From: Bacteroidetes bacterium UBA4416
GTDB taxonomy: Bacteria > Bacteroidota > Bacteroidia > B-17B0 > Aurantibacillaceae
Assembly: GCA_002390745.1 (NCBI GenBank)
Contig: DGQK01000060.1
Span: 1-10,621, forward strand
DNA length: 10,621 nt
Direction of reading: 5' to 3'
Shown: positions 1 through 6,691 of the stretch, one piece after another
Layout: each line of letters begins with the position of its first letter
Position numbering within the stretch: position 1 is the first letter of the stretch
Position numbers and translations under genes: made by a program
Notes under the pieces: generated by a model
Databases searched by the model: none
The model's input: the letters and a program-made list of their open reading frames with translations, nothing else
What the model was told of the DNA's origin: nothing

Positions 1-1479
1 ACCTGCGGCAACCAGGTGATGGAAGCGATCCTGCTGCATCAGAAAATCAGCAAAAAAGAAGCCCGTAAAAAAACCATCAAGCTATTCGAGCAGGTGCAGC
101 TGCCTGATCCGGAGCGCGTGTTCAATGTGTATCCGCACCAGATATCGGGAGGGCAGAAACAACGCGTGATGATTGCAATGGCGATGAGCTGCAACCCGCG
201 GATCCTGATTGCCGATGAGCCAACGACTGCGCTGGACGTTACGGTGCAAAAGACGATCCTCGACCTGATGCTGCAATTGCAGCGGGAGCAGGACATGGGC
301 ATCATGTTCATCACCCACGACCTGGGTGTGATTGCCGAATTGGCGGATACAGTGATGGTGATGTACAAAGGCAAAGTTGTAGAGCAGGGGCCGGTACTCG
401 AAATTTTCAGCAATCCGAGGCATCCGTATACCAAAAGCCTTTTGGCCTGCCGTCCTCCGCTCGACAGGCGCATCGTGCGTTTGCCGGTGTCTTCGGATTT
501 TATGAAGACCGATGAGCAGGGCTTTATGGTGGAAATTCCAAAAACAGTGAGTGAAGCCATCAACAGCGTGATCATCACCAAAGAGCAGCGCGCCGAAGAG
601 CATAAAGAGCTTTACAGCCGCTCCAAGATCCTGGAGCTTGAGCATATCAAAACCTGGTTTCCTAAAACCAAAAGTTTATTCGGAAAAACCAAAGAATGGG
701 TGAAGGCAGTAGACGACGTGTCGCTGGATGTATACGAAGGCGAAACCCTGGGACTGGTAGGAGAAAGCGGCTGCGGGAAAACCACGCTGGGCCGTACCAT
801 CCTGCGCCTGAACGAACCGACGGAAGGGAAAATATTCTTTCAGCGAAACGATCTTCTGAAGCTCAATGCCACAGACATGCGTTACCTGCGCAAGGACATG
901 CAGATCATTTTCCAGGATCCGTATTCCTCGCTGAACCCCAGGATCACGATCGGTGAAGCACTGATAGAGCCGATGCAGATCCACAACCTGTACGGTAATA
1001 ACCGGCAGCGAAAGGAAAAAGTGATGGAGCTGCTGAAGAAAGTAGGGCTGGAGGAAAAGCAGTATCACCGTTACCCGCACGAGTTCAGCGGCGGTCAGCG
1101 TCAGCGCGTGTGCATTGCCAGGGCCTTATCCCTTAATCCTAAATTTATCATTTGCGATGAGAGTGTGAGTGCGCTCGATGTTTCGGTACAGGCACAGGTA
1201 TTGAATCTCCTGAACGACCTGAAGCGTGAGTTTAAATTCACCTATATCTTTATTTCTCACGACCTGTCGGTGGTGAAGTTTATGAGCGACCGTATGGTGG
1301 TGATGAACAAGGGAAAGATCGAAGAGATGGGCGACGCCGATTCCATTTACCTGAACCCGAAGTCAGACTACACCAAAAAGCTCATCAGCTCTATCCCGAA
1401 AGGCCAGCTCACCGACATCAGGGCCAGCATCGAGAAGAAGAGGCTGGTGCACGACAACCTCATGTTTGCGAAGTTTTAG
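1..1479 (+). CDS. Dipeptide/oligopeptide ABC transporter ATP-binding protein, DppD-DppF type fusion (5' end outside window)
   Basis: Cytoplasmic ATPase that would power uptake of peptides (or related solutes) through a Dpp/Opp/Nik-type permease. The reading frame is open from base 1 and continues upstream, so the 492 visible residues lack the first Walker A. Two nucleotide-binding domains are fused. The first shows the signature SGGQKQR (about 49-55), Walker B ILIADEP (68-74) and an H-loop His (106), followed by the oligopeptide-type C-terminal element RHPYTKSLL. The second starts near residue 210 and has Walker A GESGCGKTT (254-262), a Q-loop Gln (305), signature SGGQRQR (363-369), Walker B FIICDES (382-388) and H-loop His 420. 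Ser follows the catalytic Glu of the second Walker B, where Pro is usual. The internal GTG/ATG codons near position 16 are not the start, because they fall inside a conserved stretch of domain 1. Permease and binding-protein genes are not in the window. The stop lies 6 bases from the convergent stop of the response regulator. The family call is secure; the substrate is not. Confidence 0.95.
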   Translation, partial: TCGNQVMEAILLHQKISKKEARKKTIKLFEQVQLPDPERVFNVYPHQISGGQKQRVMIAMAMSCNPRILIADEPTTALDVTVQKTILDLMLQLQREQDMGIMFITHDLGVIAELADTVMVMYKGKVVEQGPVLEIFSNPRHPYTKSLLACRPPLDRRIVRLPVSSDFMKTDEQGFMVEIPKTVSEAINSVIITKEQRAEEHKELYSRSKILELEHIKTWFPKTKSLFGKTKEWVKAVDDVSLDVYEGETLGLVGESGCGKTTLGRTILRLNEPTEGKIFFQRNDLLKLNATDMRYLRKDMQIIFQDPYSSLNPRITIGEALIEPMQIHNLYGNNRQRKEKVMELLKKVGLEEKQYHRYPHEFSGGQRQRVCIARALSLNPKFIICDESVSALDVSVQAQVLNLLNDLKREFKFTYIFISHDLSVVKFMSDRMVVMNKGKIEEMGDADSIYLNPKSDYTKKLISSIPKGQLTDIRASIEKKRLVHDNLMFAKF

Positions 1480-1485
1480 CGTGTG

Positions 1486-2157
1486 CTACAGATAATCGGC
1501 CAGCTTGTGTTTGAGGATAAAAAGCACGAGACCGGTTTTCGATTTGATCCCGAATTTTGAAAAGATCGCTTCGCGGTAGCCATCTACTGTGCGGGGCTGC
1601 ACGCCCATCTTATCGGCAATCTGCTCGTAGGTGTATTCCTTTTCATCACAAACCAGTTTCAGGAATTCTTTTTCGCGGGTGGTGAGCTGTTCCAGGATGA
1701 GTTCGCGCTCATTTTTTCTGGCCGGCGCTGCATTGGTTTGCAGCGAATAGGTAAGGAACTCGTTATGGTAGTAGCCGTGATCGAAAATGGATTGCAGCGC
1801 TTCTTTTAAGGTCGTTGCCGTGCAGTTTTTTTTGAGGTAGCCGCGTGCGCCCAGCCGGAACATCCGGATCACCATCTCATCCTCATCATTTAAGGTAAGC
1901 ACGAGTGTCGGGATCTTCACCTGCTTTTCATTCATGGCTTCCAGCACCGCATCGCCGTTCATGCCGGGCAAGCTGATGTCGAGCACCAGCAGGTCGGGAG
2001 GAGTGGCATCTGCCAATGAGTGCAGGAAAAGAGGGCCGCTGTCGAACTGGCCCTTCACCTGGTAGTCACCGAGTTTTTCGATCAGCTCCTTGAGCCCGTT
2101 GCGAATGATGACATGGTCATCAACAAGTACAATGCTTTTTTTGTTCCCGTTGGCCAT
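1486..2157 (-). CDS. NarL/FixJ-type response regulator (receiver domain plus LuxR-type HTH)
   Basis: DNA-binding transcription factor of a two-component system, 223 residues. The N-terminal receiver domain (about 8-125) has the acidic pair Asp13-Asp14, phosphoacceptor Asp60 in LLVLDISLPGMNGD, switch Thr88 and a Lys in GYLKKN (109-110). A linker of about 25 residues leads to a LuxR/GerE helix-turn-helix (about 157-217) containing LTTREKEFLKLV, YEQIADKMGV and the recognition-helix region RTVDGYREAIFSKFG. Length and layout are normal for the NarL family. It starts 23 bases after the stop of the histidine kinase gene and is almost certainly its cognate regulator in one transcript. No clear Shine-Dalgarno sequence precedes the ATG, which is common in Bacteroidota. 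Target genes cannot be read from the sequence; the upstream lipoprotein genes are a plausible autoregulated target (inference). Confidence 0.95.
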   Translation of the reverse strand: MANGNKKSIVLVDDHVIIRNGLKELIEKLGDYQVKGQFDSGPLFLHSLADATPPDLLVLDISLPGMNGDAVLEAMNEKQVKIPTLVLTLNDEDEMVIRMFRLGARGYLKKNCTATTLKEALQSIFDHGYYHNEFLTYSLQTNAAPARKNERELILEQLTTREKEFLKLVCDEKEYTYEQIADKMGVQPRTVDGYREAIFSKFGIKSKTGLVLFILKHKLADYL

Positions 2158-2180
2158 AAAATCAGAATTTGGGGGTTAGT

Positions 2181-2972
2181 TTATGTCAAAGTTGGTATTT
2201 TTTTTAATGTAAACAAAGTCCCTTCGCCGGGTTTGGAGGATATATCGCAGCTAAGCCCCGATAGCCTGGCCCGTTTGATGATGTTGATCAGACCCGAGCC
2301 CTTGGTGGAGAGTAGCATGTGTTTGGCGTCAAAGCCTTTGCCATCGTCCCTGACGCTCATTTCAAAGCCGTTGGCTGTATTGTCGATGGTTATGTACAGG
2401 TTTTTAGCCGAGGAGTGCCGCAGGGCATTCTGTGTAATTTCCTGGAAGATGCGGAATACCATCAGCTCGCTGTTGCGGTCGAGGTTTGTTTTCCCTTCTA
2501 CTTCAGGAAAATGAACCACAAAGCGCCTCAGCAGGTTCATCCGGTCTACTTCGGTATGCAGTGCCTGGAACAGGCCGATCTGTCCCACATAATCGTTGTT
2601 GAGCGTGCGGCTGAGCAGTTTCAGCTGGCGGGTCACATCGCCGAGGTAAAACTCCACCGGCTTTAAGCCCTCTGCCAGGGCCGGGTGGTCGATCTTCTGG
2701 TTCTCGATCTGGATGTGCATCGCCGTGAGGAGCTGGCCGATATTGTCGTGCAGCTCGTGCGCAAACTGGCCCATCACCTGCTCTTTCACTTCCGTTTCCA
2801 CTTTGCGGAGCTCCTGTTCGTAAGAGAGCTTCGCCTGGGTCATTTCCATTTCCTGTTTTGCTTTTTGCCGGCCTGAGATAAAAAGCACGATGATCACAAT
2901 CGCAATCAGTAATAAGATCAGGAGCGTGGAGCAAATGATGGCGAGCAGGATTTGGCTGTTTTCTTGAGTCAT
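2181..2972 (-). CDS. Sensor histidine kinase of the HisKA_3/HATPase_c (NarX/DesK-like) type with no extracellular sensor domain
   Basis: Membrane-anchored histidine kinase of 263 residues that would autophosphorylate and pass phosphate to the adjacent response regulator. One N-terminal membrane segment (about 8-32) is followed by a charged, probably coiled-coil stretch (36-68). The dimerisation/phosphoacceptor helix contains HELHDNIGQ with phospho-His at 75. The ATPase domain shows the N-box QEITQNALRHSS (Asn182), the G1 box RDDGKGFD (208-215) and the G2 box TKGSGL (223-228). Only a handful of residues lie outside the membrane and no PAS, TPR or periplasmic domain is present, so signal input must come through the membrane or from a partner. 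The ATG overlaps the stop of the upstream 7TM gene by four bases (ATGA), implying translational coupling; that membrane protein is the obvious partner candidate. Confidence 0.94.
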   Translation of the reverse strand: MTQENSQILLAIICSTLLILLLIAIVIIVLFISGRQKAKQEMEMTQAKLSYEQELRKVETEVKEQVMGQFAHELHDNIGQLLTAMHIQIENQKIDHPALAEGLKPVEFYLGDVTRQLKLLSRTLNNDYVGQIGLFQALHTEVDRMNLLRRFVVHFPEVEGKTNLDRNSELMVFRIFQEITQNALRHSSAKNLYITIDNTANGFEMSVRDDGKGFDAKHMLLSTKGSGLINIIKRARLSGLSCDISSKPGEGTLFTLKKIPTLT

Positions 2973-3643
2973 GAGGCGCTACGGTATAGAGCGGATTTAT
3001 TTTTGCGTAAAAGCCAGAAAGCAATAGCGAGGAACAGGTAACGAATGTTAGCCAGAACATCTGTGATAAAATGGAAAAGCTTTTCGCTGAGGGCTGCGTG
3101 TTTTGTGTTTAAATAGTCGAACATGCTGAAATAAGGAATATTGCAGGCAAAATAGATGACAAGCCCTGTTGACGCCCATATAACGGGTGACTGTATCCAT
3201 GCTAAGTGATCCGAATGAAATTGTTTATATAATATAAGCGTATAAAGTGTTGTAACAATTATCCCGGCCACTACTACACCATAACTTATAAAGGCCGTAG
3301 GACCGGATAGCTTCAGTTGAAGGATAACCGTTAACAGAAATAGTGTATATGAAATAATAGCCAGCCTTTGGCTTAATTTGTCTTTAAAAAAATAGCAGGT
3401 TGCGATTATCAGAAGCAATAGTTCCAATGGGATTTGTATGTTGAAAATCCAATGATTATTCATCTCTAAGCCCATGGATTGTTGATAAGCAGTATAAGCC
3501 CGGGAACACCAATAAATGACCTGCCATGTTACCAGTTGATAGAACAGCATCCGCATGAATTTATCCATGTAATGAAATGAACAAATTCCTGCTGCCAGTG
3601 CGATTAATTGACTTGTTGCTTCATATAAAAGTTGCTGCATCAT
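2969..3643 (-). CDS. Polytopic (about seven-segment) membrane protein, possible sensory partner of the kinase
   Basis: Inner-membrane protein of 224 residues that I do not recognise as a characterised family. Hydrophobic segments can be read at roughly 8-25, 33-50, 66-87, 91-111, 117-141, 148-172 and 190-214, giving about seven membrane spans with short loops. The C-terminus is basic and short (LLRKNKSALYRSAS). Two Met codons stand at the start (3643 and 3640); either may be used. The stop overlaps the kinase ATG by four bases, so the two products are probably made in step. The gene is visibly more AT-rich than the kinase and regulator that follow. Role as signal receiver or membrane relay is inferred only from position and from the kinase's lack of a sensor. 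It lacks an extended extracytoplasmic domain, so it is not a classical 7TMR-DISM receptor. Confidence 0.8.
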   Translation of the reverse strand: MMQQLLYEATSQLIALAAGICSFHYMDKFMRMLFYQLVTWQVIYWCSRAYTAYQQSMGLEMNNHWIFNIQIPLELLLLIIATCYFFKDKLSQRLAIISYTLFLLTVILQLKLSGPTAFISYGVVVAGIIVTTLYTLILYKQFHSDHLAWIQSPVIWASTGLVIYFACNIPYFSMFDYLNTKHAALSEKLFHFITDVLANIRYLFLAIAFWLLRKNKSALYRSAS

Positions 3644-3723
3644 AGGGGGGTATATGGCATAAATGTATAAGAATTTATGATATATATATCCTTCCTTTTT
3701 TCAATTAGTTTTTTGTATATTCA

Positions 3724-4647
3724 TTATAAATGTGATCTGAGATTGAATGTCTTTGGAGCATTGTTACAGCTGGGAGGACAGAGGTGCGATAGATTCCCGT
3801 ATTTTAGGTAAAAAATGGGTTGCCACGTTTTATCCTTAAGCTCTCCCGGACCCAGGATTAAAGAATGCTTTAAATACAATTTTTCACGTACTTTCATTTC
3901 TTCTGCTGCATTGAATATGTATAGCTCGTCGGTTTTATTTCCAGTCATAATGGAGTCCATTTCCTGAAAAGAGTACAGGATAGACTTTACATCTGCGGTA
4001 GAATCGTTATCATCAGTGTTTTTGAAGGTCCGGAAATAACGATTGTCATCTCTCTTGAAAGAAATATGCATTCTGTAATTTTCGATAGCCTTGTTTACTA
4101 AGGATGTATCTATTTCCACGAAACCGGAATCCTTTTGATACCTGTAATATATAGGAGATACCAGGGGATCGTACACCACATCTGTTGTGTCTGCATCATT
4201 TGCCCTGTTTTTAAGAAACACCGGCTGGTAGAATAATTTGATCTGATTGTTTTTGTTCAGTCCGTATGTTATTTTTACAGCCAACAAATACCGCTCCGAG
4301 TAACCAGCCTCAGACCCAATGGTCAAAGCTCTTTCTCTTAATTCATGGATCTTTTCTTTGGTAAGCACGTCAACAATTTTTGATAAGACTTTGGAGGAAT
4401 CTATAAGAATGATGTACCGGCACATGCTGATTCTTAAATTTCCATAGTCTGAATTAACAGCATGACGTTCGAGATTGATGATATCCTCGGTAAATGAATG
4501 TAATTGCGGGTTAGTAGCTGCTCGTTCGTGGCCGGTTTCTGATACTTGACCGGCTTTACTCTTTTTAGTATGATCATCACAGGAAAGTAAAAAGCTAAGG
4601 CTTAGTGCCAGGCAGAAAAGAGCGCTTTGTTTTATTGTTGTTTTCAT
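3724..4647 (-). CDS. Predicted lipoprotein A, paralogue of the adjacent lipoprotein B; C-terminal GNLSHLCPPSC motif
   Basis: Envelope lipoprotein of 307 residues with no function I recognise. A type II signal peptide (1-22) ends in the lipobox LLSC with lipidated Cys23, followed by an acidic and polar stretch (DDHTKKSKA). The body is soluble, with EDIINLE at about 54-60, LAVKITYGLN, SFQEMDS and FNAAEEM, and finishes with GNLSHLCPPSC about 20 residues before the end. All of these recur in the next gene (lipoprotein B), so the two are tandem duplicates that have diverged strongly in the middle. The gene follows lipoprotein B by 11 bases and precedes the 7TM gene by 80 bases. The two C-terminal Cys, three residues apart in CPPSC, could form a disulfide or bind a metal (inference). 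Base composition is AT-rich relative to flanking genes. Confidence 0.86.
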   Translation of the reverse strand: MKTTIKQSALFCLALSLSFLLSCDDHTKKSKAGQVSETGHERAATNPQLHSFTEDIINLERHAVNSDYGNLRISMCRYIILIDSSKVLSKIVDVLTKEKIHELRERALTIGSEAGYSERYLLAVKITYGLNKNNQIKLFYQPVFLKNRANDADTTDVVYDPLVSPIYYRYQKDSGFVEIDTSLVNKAIENYRMHISFKRDDNRYFRTFKNTDDNDSTADVKSILYSFQEMDSIMTGNKTDELYIFNAAEEMKVREKLYLKHSLILGPGELKDKTWQPIFYLKYGNLSHLCPPSCNNAPKTFNLRSHL

Positions 4648-4658
4648 ATTGAAGAATT

Positions 4659-5510
4659 TTATTTCAGATTGTATTTATAAGGCGTAGCACCACAACTAGG
4701 TGGACAAAGATGAGAAAGATTACCAAATTTCATAAAGAAAATAGGAACGGCTGGAAATAAATCGTCCGGGCCTAACAGTAAAATATGTTTGGTGTATTTT
4801 TTTTGATTGATATACATGGTTTCCGCAGCATTCAGGATCTTTATGTTGGCAGTCTTTGGATTTCCATGGATCAGTGAATCAATTTCCTGAAAAGAGAAGA
4901 CCACTTCCTTAACATCTCCTGTCGAATCATTGGAGAGATAAAATTCTCCGAACCCAAGTCCCGTGCGTTTTATCTGAATATTGTCTTTGTATACTTGTAA
5001 GCCTGACATGTCTGTTGTTGTTTTGAATTTGGAGGTCGCCTTGTCGTATTTATAAATATAGGGTCCACGAAGTGTCATATATTCAGCATTTATCTTTTGA
5101 GGACTAGTAGGTGTTTTTTTTAGGAATAAAGGCTCATATAATAAATTCATTCTTTTAGTATTTAAATTAAGCCCATACATGATCCTTAAGGCAAGAATAA
5201 AATTGCTGTCAGCAGAGCTTATCTTGGCAGCATTATCCCTCAAAAGGGTAAATGCATCTATTTTTATTAATTCGGCTAACGGTTCAATATCGCCACCTGA
5301 TTTTAAAGCGGTGCTGTCTACAAACAATTGTATTTGATCTTTCCCGTCTGATTCTGGGACAGCATTTGGCTCGAGGTTAATGATATCTTCGCCGGGCAGG
5401 GCAAATCTTTGTTTCTCATCTGCCAGTTCTTTCGGCTCACATGAAATTAGTGACGAAGTAGTGAGGATAAGCCCTAGATAAAAAGAAAGAAGGTGTAATA
5501 CTGTTTTCAT
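4659..5510 (-). CDS. Predicted lipoprotein B, first gene of the minus-strand block; paralogue of lipoprotein A
   Basis: Envelope lipoprotein of 283 residues, function unknown. The signal peptide (1-23) ends in LISC with lipidated Cys24, followed by Glu-Pro. Shared features with lipoprotein A run the whole length and in the same order: EDIINLEPNAV (42-52), LALRIMYGLNLN, LYEPLFLKK, a NDSTGDVK/SFQEIDS block, ILNAAETM, KHILLLGP and the C-terminal PIFFMKFGNLSHLCPPSC. Lipoprotein A is longer mainly because its segment between the lipobox and EDIINLE is extended. A Bacteroidota-type promoter candidate lies 26-57 bases upstream of the ATG, making this the likely first gene of a transcript that continues through lipoprotein A and perhaps the 7TM, kinase and regulator genes. 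Composition is strongly AT-rich. No domain is recognised; surface exposure is possible but not shown. Confidence 0.86.
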   Translation of the reverse strand: MKTVLHLLSFYLGLILTTSSLISCEPKELADEKQRFALPGEDIINLEPNAVPESDGKDQIQLFVDSTALKSGGDIEPLAELIKIDAFTLLRDNAAKISSADSNFILALRIMYGLNLNTKRMNLLYEPLFLKKTPTSPQKINAEYMTLRGPYIYKYDKATSKFKTTTDMSGLQVYKDNIQIKRTGLGFGEFYLSNDSTGDVKEVVFSFQEIDSLIHGNPKTANIKILNAAETMYINQKKYTKHILLLGPDDLFPAVPIFFMKFGNLSHLCPPSCGATPYKYNLK

Positions 5511-5535
5511 AAGAGGAGTGTTTTAATGTTTTCTA

Positions 5536-5567
5536 CAAATGTGGATGATAAACGAATACAGTCCAAA
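5536..5567 (-). promoter_or_regulatory. Candidate Bacteroidota-type promoter for the lipoprotein-led operon
   Basis: Read on the minus strand, TTTG (5567-5564) is followed after 20 bases by CACATTTG (5543-5536). This matches the Bacteroidota sigma-ABfr consensus TTTG, 19-21 bases, TAnnTTTG, with one mismatch (C for T at the first position of the second element). The start would lie near 5530, giving a leader of about 20 bases before the ATG at 5510. No Shine-Dalgarno sequence is seen in that leader. This is pattern matching only. Confidence 0.5.
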
Positions 5568-5630
5568 TAATTGGGAAAAGATTATCCTCGTTCACGCACC
5601 GGGAAAAACACCCCCTGTCCATTTCATAAA

Positions 5631-5666
5631 TTGCGCCTCCTGTGTGTGAGGGCTTCTCTACCTTTG
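5631..5666 (+). promoter_or_regulatory. Candidate Bacteroidota-type promoter for the 95-residue protein gene
   Basis: TACCTTTG at 5659-5666 is a perfect match to the -7 consensus TAnnTTTG. The nearest upstream TTG is at 5631-5633, giving a spacer of 25 bases, somewhat longer than usual, so the -33 part is uncertain. Transcription would begin near 5673, leaving a leader of about 36 bases that ends in an A-rich run directly before the ATG at 5709. An A-rich leader in place of a Shine-Dalgarno sequence is typical of Bacteroidota. Confidence 0.5.
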
Positions 5667-5708
5667 TGGGAGAGAAATTCGATAACCTTAATCATTTAAA
5701 AAAAAATC

Positions 5709-5996
5709 ATGGCATGTTATTTTACCATCAGCGTTGAGCAACCGATCGCATTGCTTATTGAAAAAGCCCGCAAGGGCATTACTTCCAACGGAGGGAGCTT
5801 TGAAGGAGATACAAACAGAGGCACTTATTCGATCCCGGTTCCTACAGGTACCATCAGGGGTAACTATACGGTTACGGATCAGGAAATTGCCTTTGAGATC
5901 ACTGCAAAGCCTGCTATTCCTACCTGTAAACGCATTGAAAAGGAGCTAAGGGATTACCTTTCTTCCGATCAGGCGGTCCGCCTTTCGTTTGAATAA
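5709..5996 (+). CDS. Conserved-looking small hypothetical protein, 95 residues
   Basis: Small soluble protein, probably cytoplasmic, with no signal peptide or membrane segment. The pattern is an N-terminal strand (CYFTISVEQP), a helix (IALLIEKARKGITSNG), then a run of strands with glycine turns (GSFEGDTNRGTYSIPVP, GTIRGNYTVTDQEIAFEIT) and a C-terminal helix (TCKRIEKELRDYL). This order, with a 'gxirGxy.v.d..i.f.i..kP' core and a final helix after a Pro, is reminiscent of the small 'polyhydroxyalkanoic acid system' / SRPBCC-like proteins of about 90 residues, but the similarity is weak and from memory. The gene has its own promoter candidate and is divergent from the lipoprotein operon. DedA follows on the same strand after 67 bases, with its own promoter candidate. 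That the gene is real is likely; its function is unknown. Confidence 0.75.
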   Translation: MACYFTISVEQPIALLIEKARKGITSNGGSFEGDTNRGTYSIPVPTGTIRGNYTVTDQEIAFEITAKPAIPTCKRIEKELRDYLSSDQAVRLSFE

Positions 5997-6023
5997 GCCA
6001 TCTTTGCCTTTTTTAAGAGTCTG

Positions 6024-6057
6024 TTGAGCTGATACGTATATTATTCTTGTATTTTTG
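6024..6057 (+). promoter_or_regulatory. Candidate promoter immediately upstream of the DedA gene
   Basis: TATTTTTG at 6050-6057 fits TAnnTTTG exactly, and TTG at 6024-6026 lies 23 bases upstream. Transcription would start at about 6063-6065, on or next to the ATG at 6064, so the message would be leaderless or nearly so. The T-rich sequence could match by chance. Confidence 0.4.
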
Positions 6058-6063
6058 TCTCAC

Positions 6064-6690
6064 ATGCTCGACTTCCTTAAAACACTCACCGACCCGCAAA
6101 GCATCATCCATTACGGTGGCTTGTGGCTGCTGTTGTTTGTCGTATTTGCCGAAACCGGTTTGTTGGTGGGTTTTTTTCTTCCGGGCGATTCCCTCATTTT
6201 TATCTCCGGCCTGCTCTGTGCTACCAAGCCGCAGCTGCTGGGTGTGGCTTTCGTTCCGCTGCTGTTGCTGTTGATGGCTGCCGCTATACTCGGGAATATG
6301 TTCGGTTACTGGTTTGGCAGAAAAGCCGGTGATGCGCTCTACAAGCGGAAAGACAGCTTTTTCTTCCGGCGTAAGCACCTCGAAACCACTAAAACTTTTT
6401 ATGAAAAGCATGGTGGCAAAACACTCATCATGGGACGCTTCTTACCCATCATCCGTACCTTCGCGCCTGTACTCGCGGGTGTCATCAAAGTGGATTTCGG
6501 ATTGTTTATGCTATACAATGTGCTGGGCGCCGTGGCCTGGATCGGCTCCTTCGGTAGCATCGCCTATTTCCTCGGAAAACGTTTTCCGCAAACAGAAGAT
6601 TACCTGGGCTATATCGTCATCGGACTGATCGTGATCACCGCCATCCCGGTTGTGATCACCTGGCTTAAGAACCGGAAAAAAACGGCCTGA
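6064..6690 (+). CDS. DedA-family (SNARE-associated/VTT domain) membrane protein
   Basis: Inner-membrane protein of 208 residues in the DedA superfamily, whose members include undecaprenyl-phosphate and phospholipid flippases/transporters and E. coli YqjA/YghB. Visible family marks: Glu30 in FAETG, the FLPGDS motif with Asp42, GNMFGYWFGRKAG (78-89) after a hydrophobic segment, and GRFLPIIRTFAPVLAG (124-139) with Arg125 and Arg131. Spacing of Glu/Asp (12) and Arg/Arg (6) equals that of the essential residues reported for YqjA/YghB, so the protein should be active. Membrane or re-entrant segments lie at about 19-50, 59-80, 128-170 and 181-200. A TTG at 6055 would add three residues but falls in a promoter-like box, so ATG 6064 is preferred. 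The stop is one base from the convergent protease stop. The exact lipid substrate cannot be read. Confidence 0.93.
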   Translation: MLDFLKTLTDPQSIIHYGGLWLLLFVVFAETGLLVGFFLPGDSLIFISGLLCATKPQLLGVAFVPLLLLLMAAAILGNMFGYWFGRKAGDALYKRKDSFFFRRKHLETTKTFYEKHGGKTLIMGRFLPIIRTFAPVLAGVIKVDFGLFMLYNVLGAVAWIGSFGSIAYFLGKRFPQTEDYLGYIVIGLIVITAIPVVITWLKNRKKTA

Positions 6691-6691
6691 T

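Noticed and set aside
39..645. Two long open frames antisense to the ABC transporter gene
   Set aside because: They mirror a well-conserved ATPase and show no recognisable domain; they are composition-driven shadow frames.
3644..3723. A TACATTTA box (minus strand, 3667-3660) in the AT-rich spacer as a promoter for the 7TM gene
   Set aside because: It misses the final G and no TTG is found at a usable distance upstream; the nearest is about 34 bases away.
3724..5510. CPPSC motif of the lipoproteins as a substrate of the MNIO enzyme
   Set aside because: The genes are about 4 kb apart in separate units, and known MNIO substrates are short leader-bearing peptides rather than lipoproteins; no direct support.
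5971..5983. Small inverted repeat AGGCG-GTC-CGCCT followed by T-rich sequence, as a terminator
   Set aside because: The stem is only five pairs, lies inside the coding region before the stop, and the T-run is interrupted; too weak to call.
6055..6063. TTG start adding three residues to DedA
   Set aside because: It lies inside a TAnnTTTG box and an ATG follows three codons later; the family needs no extra residues.
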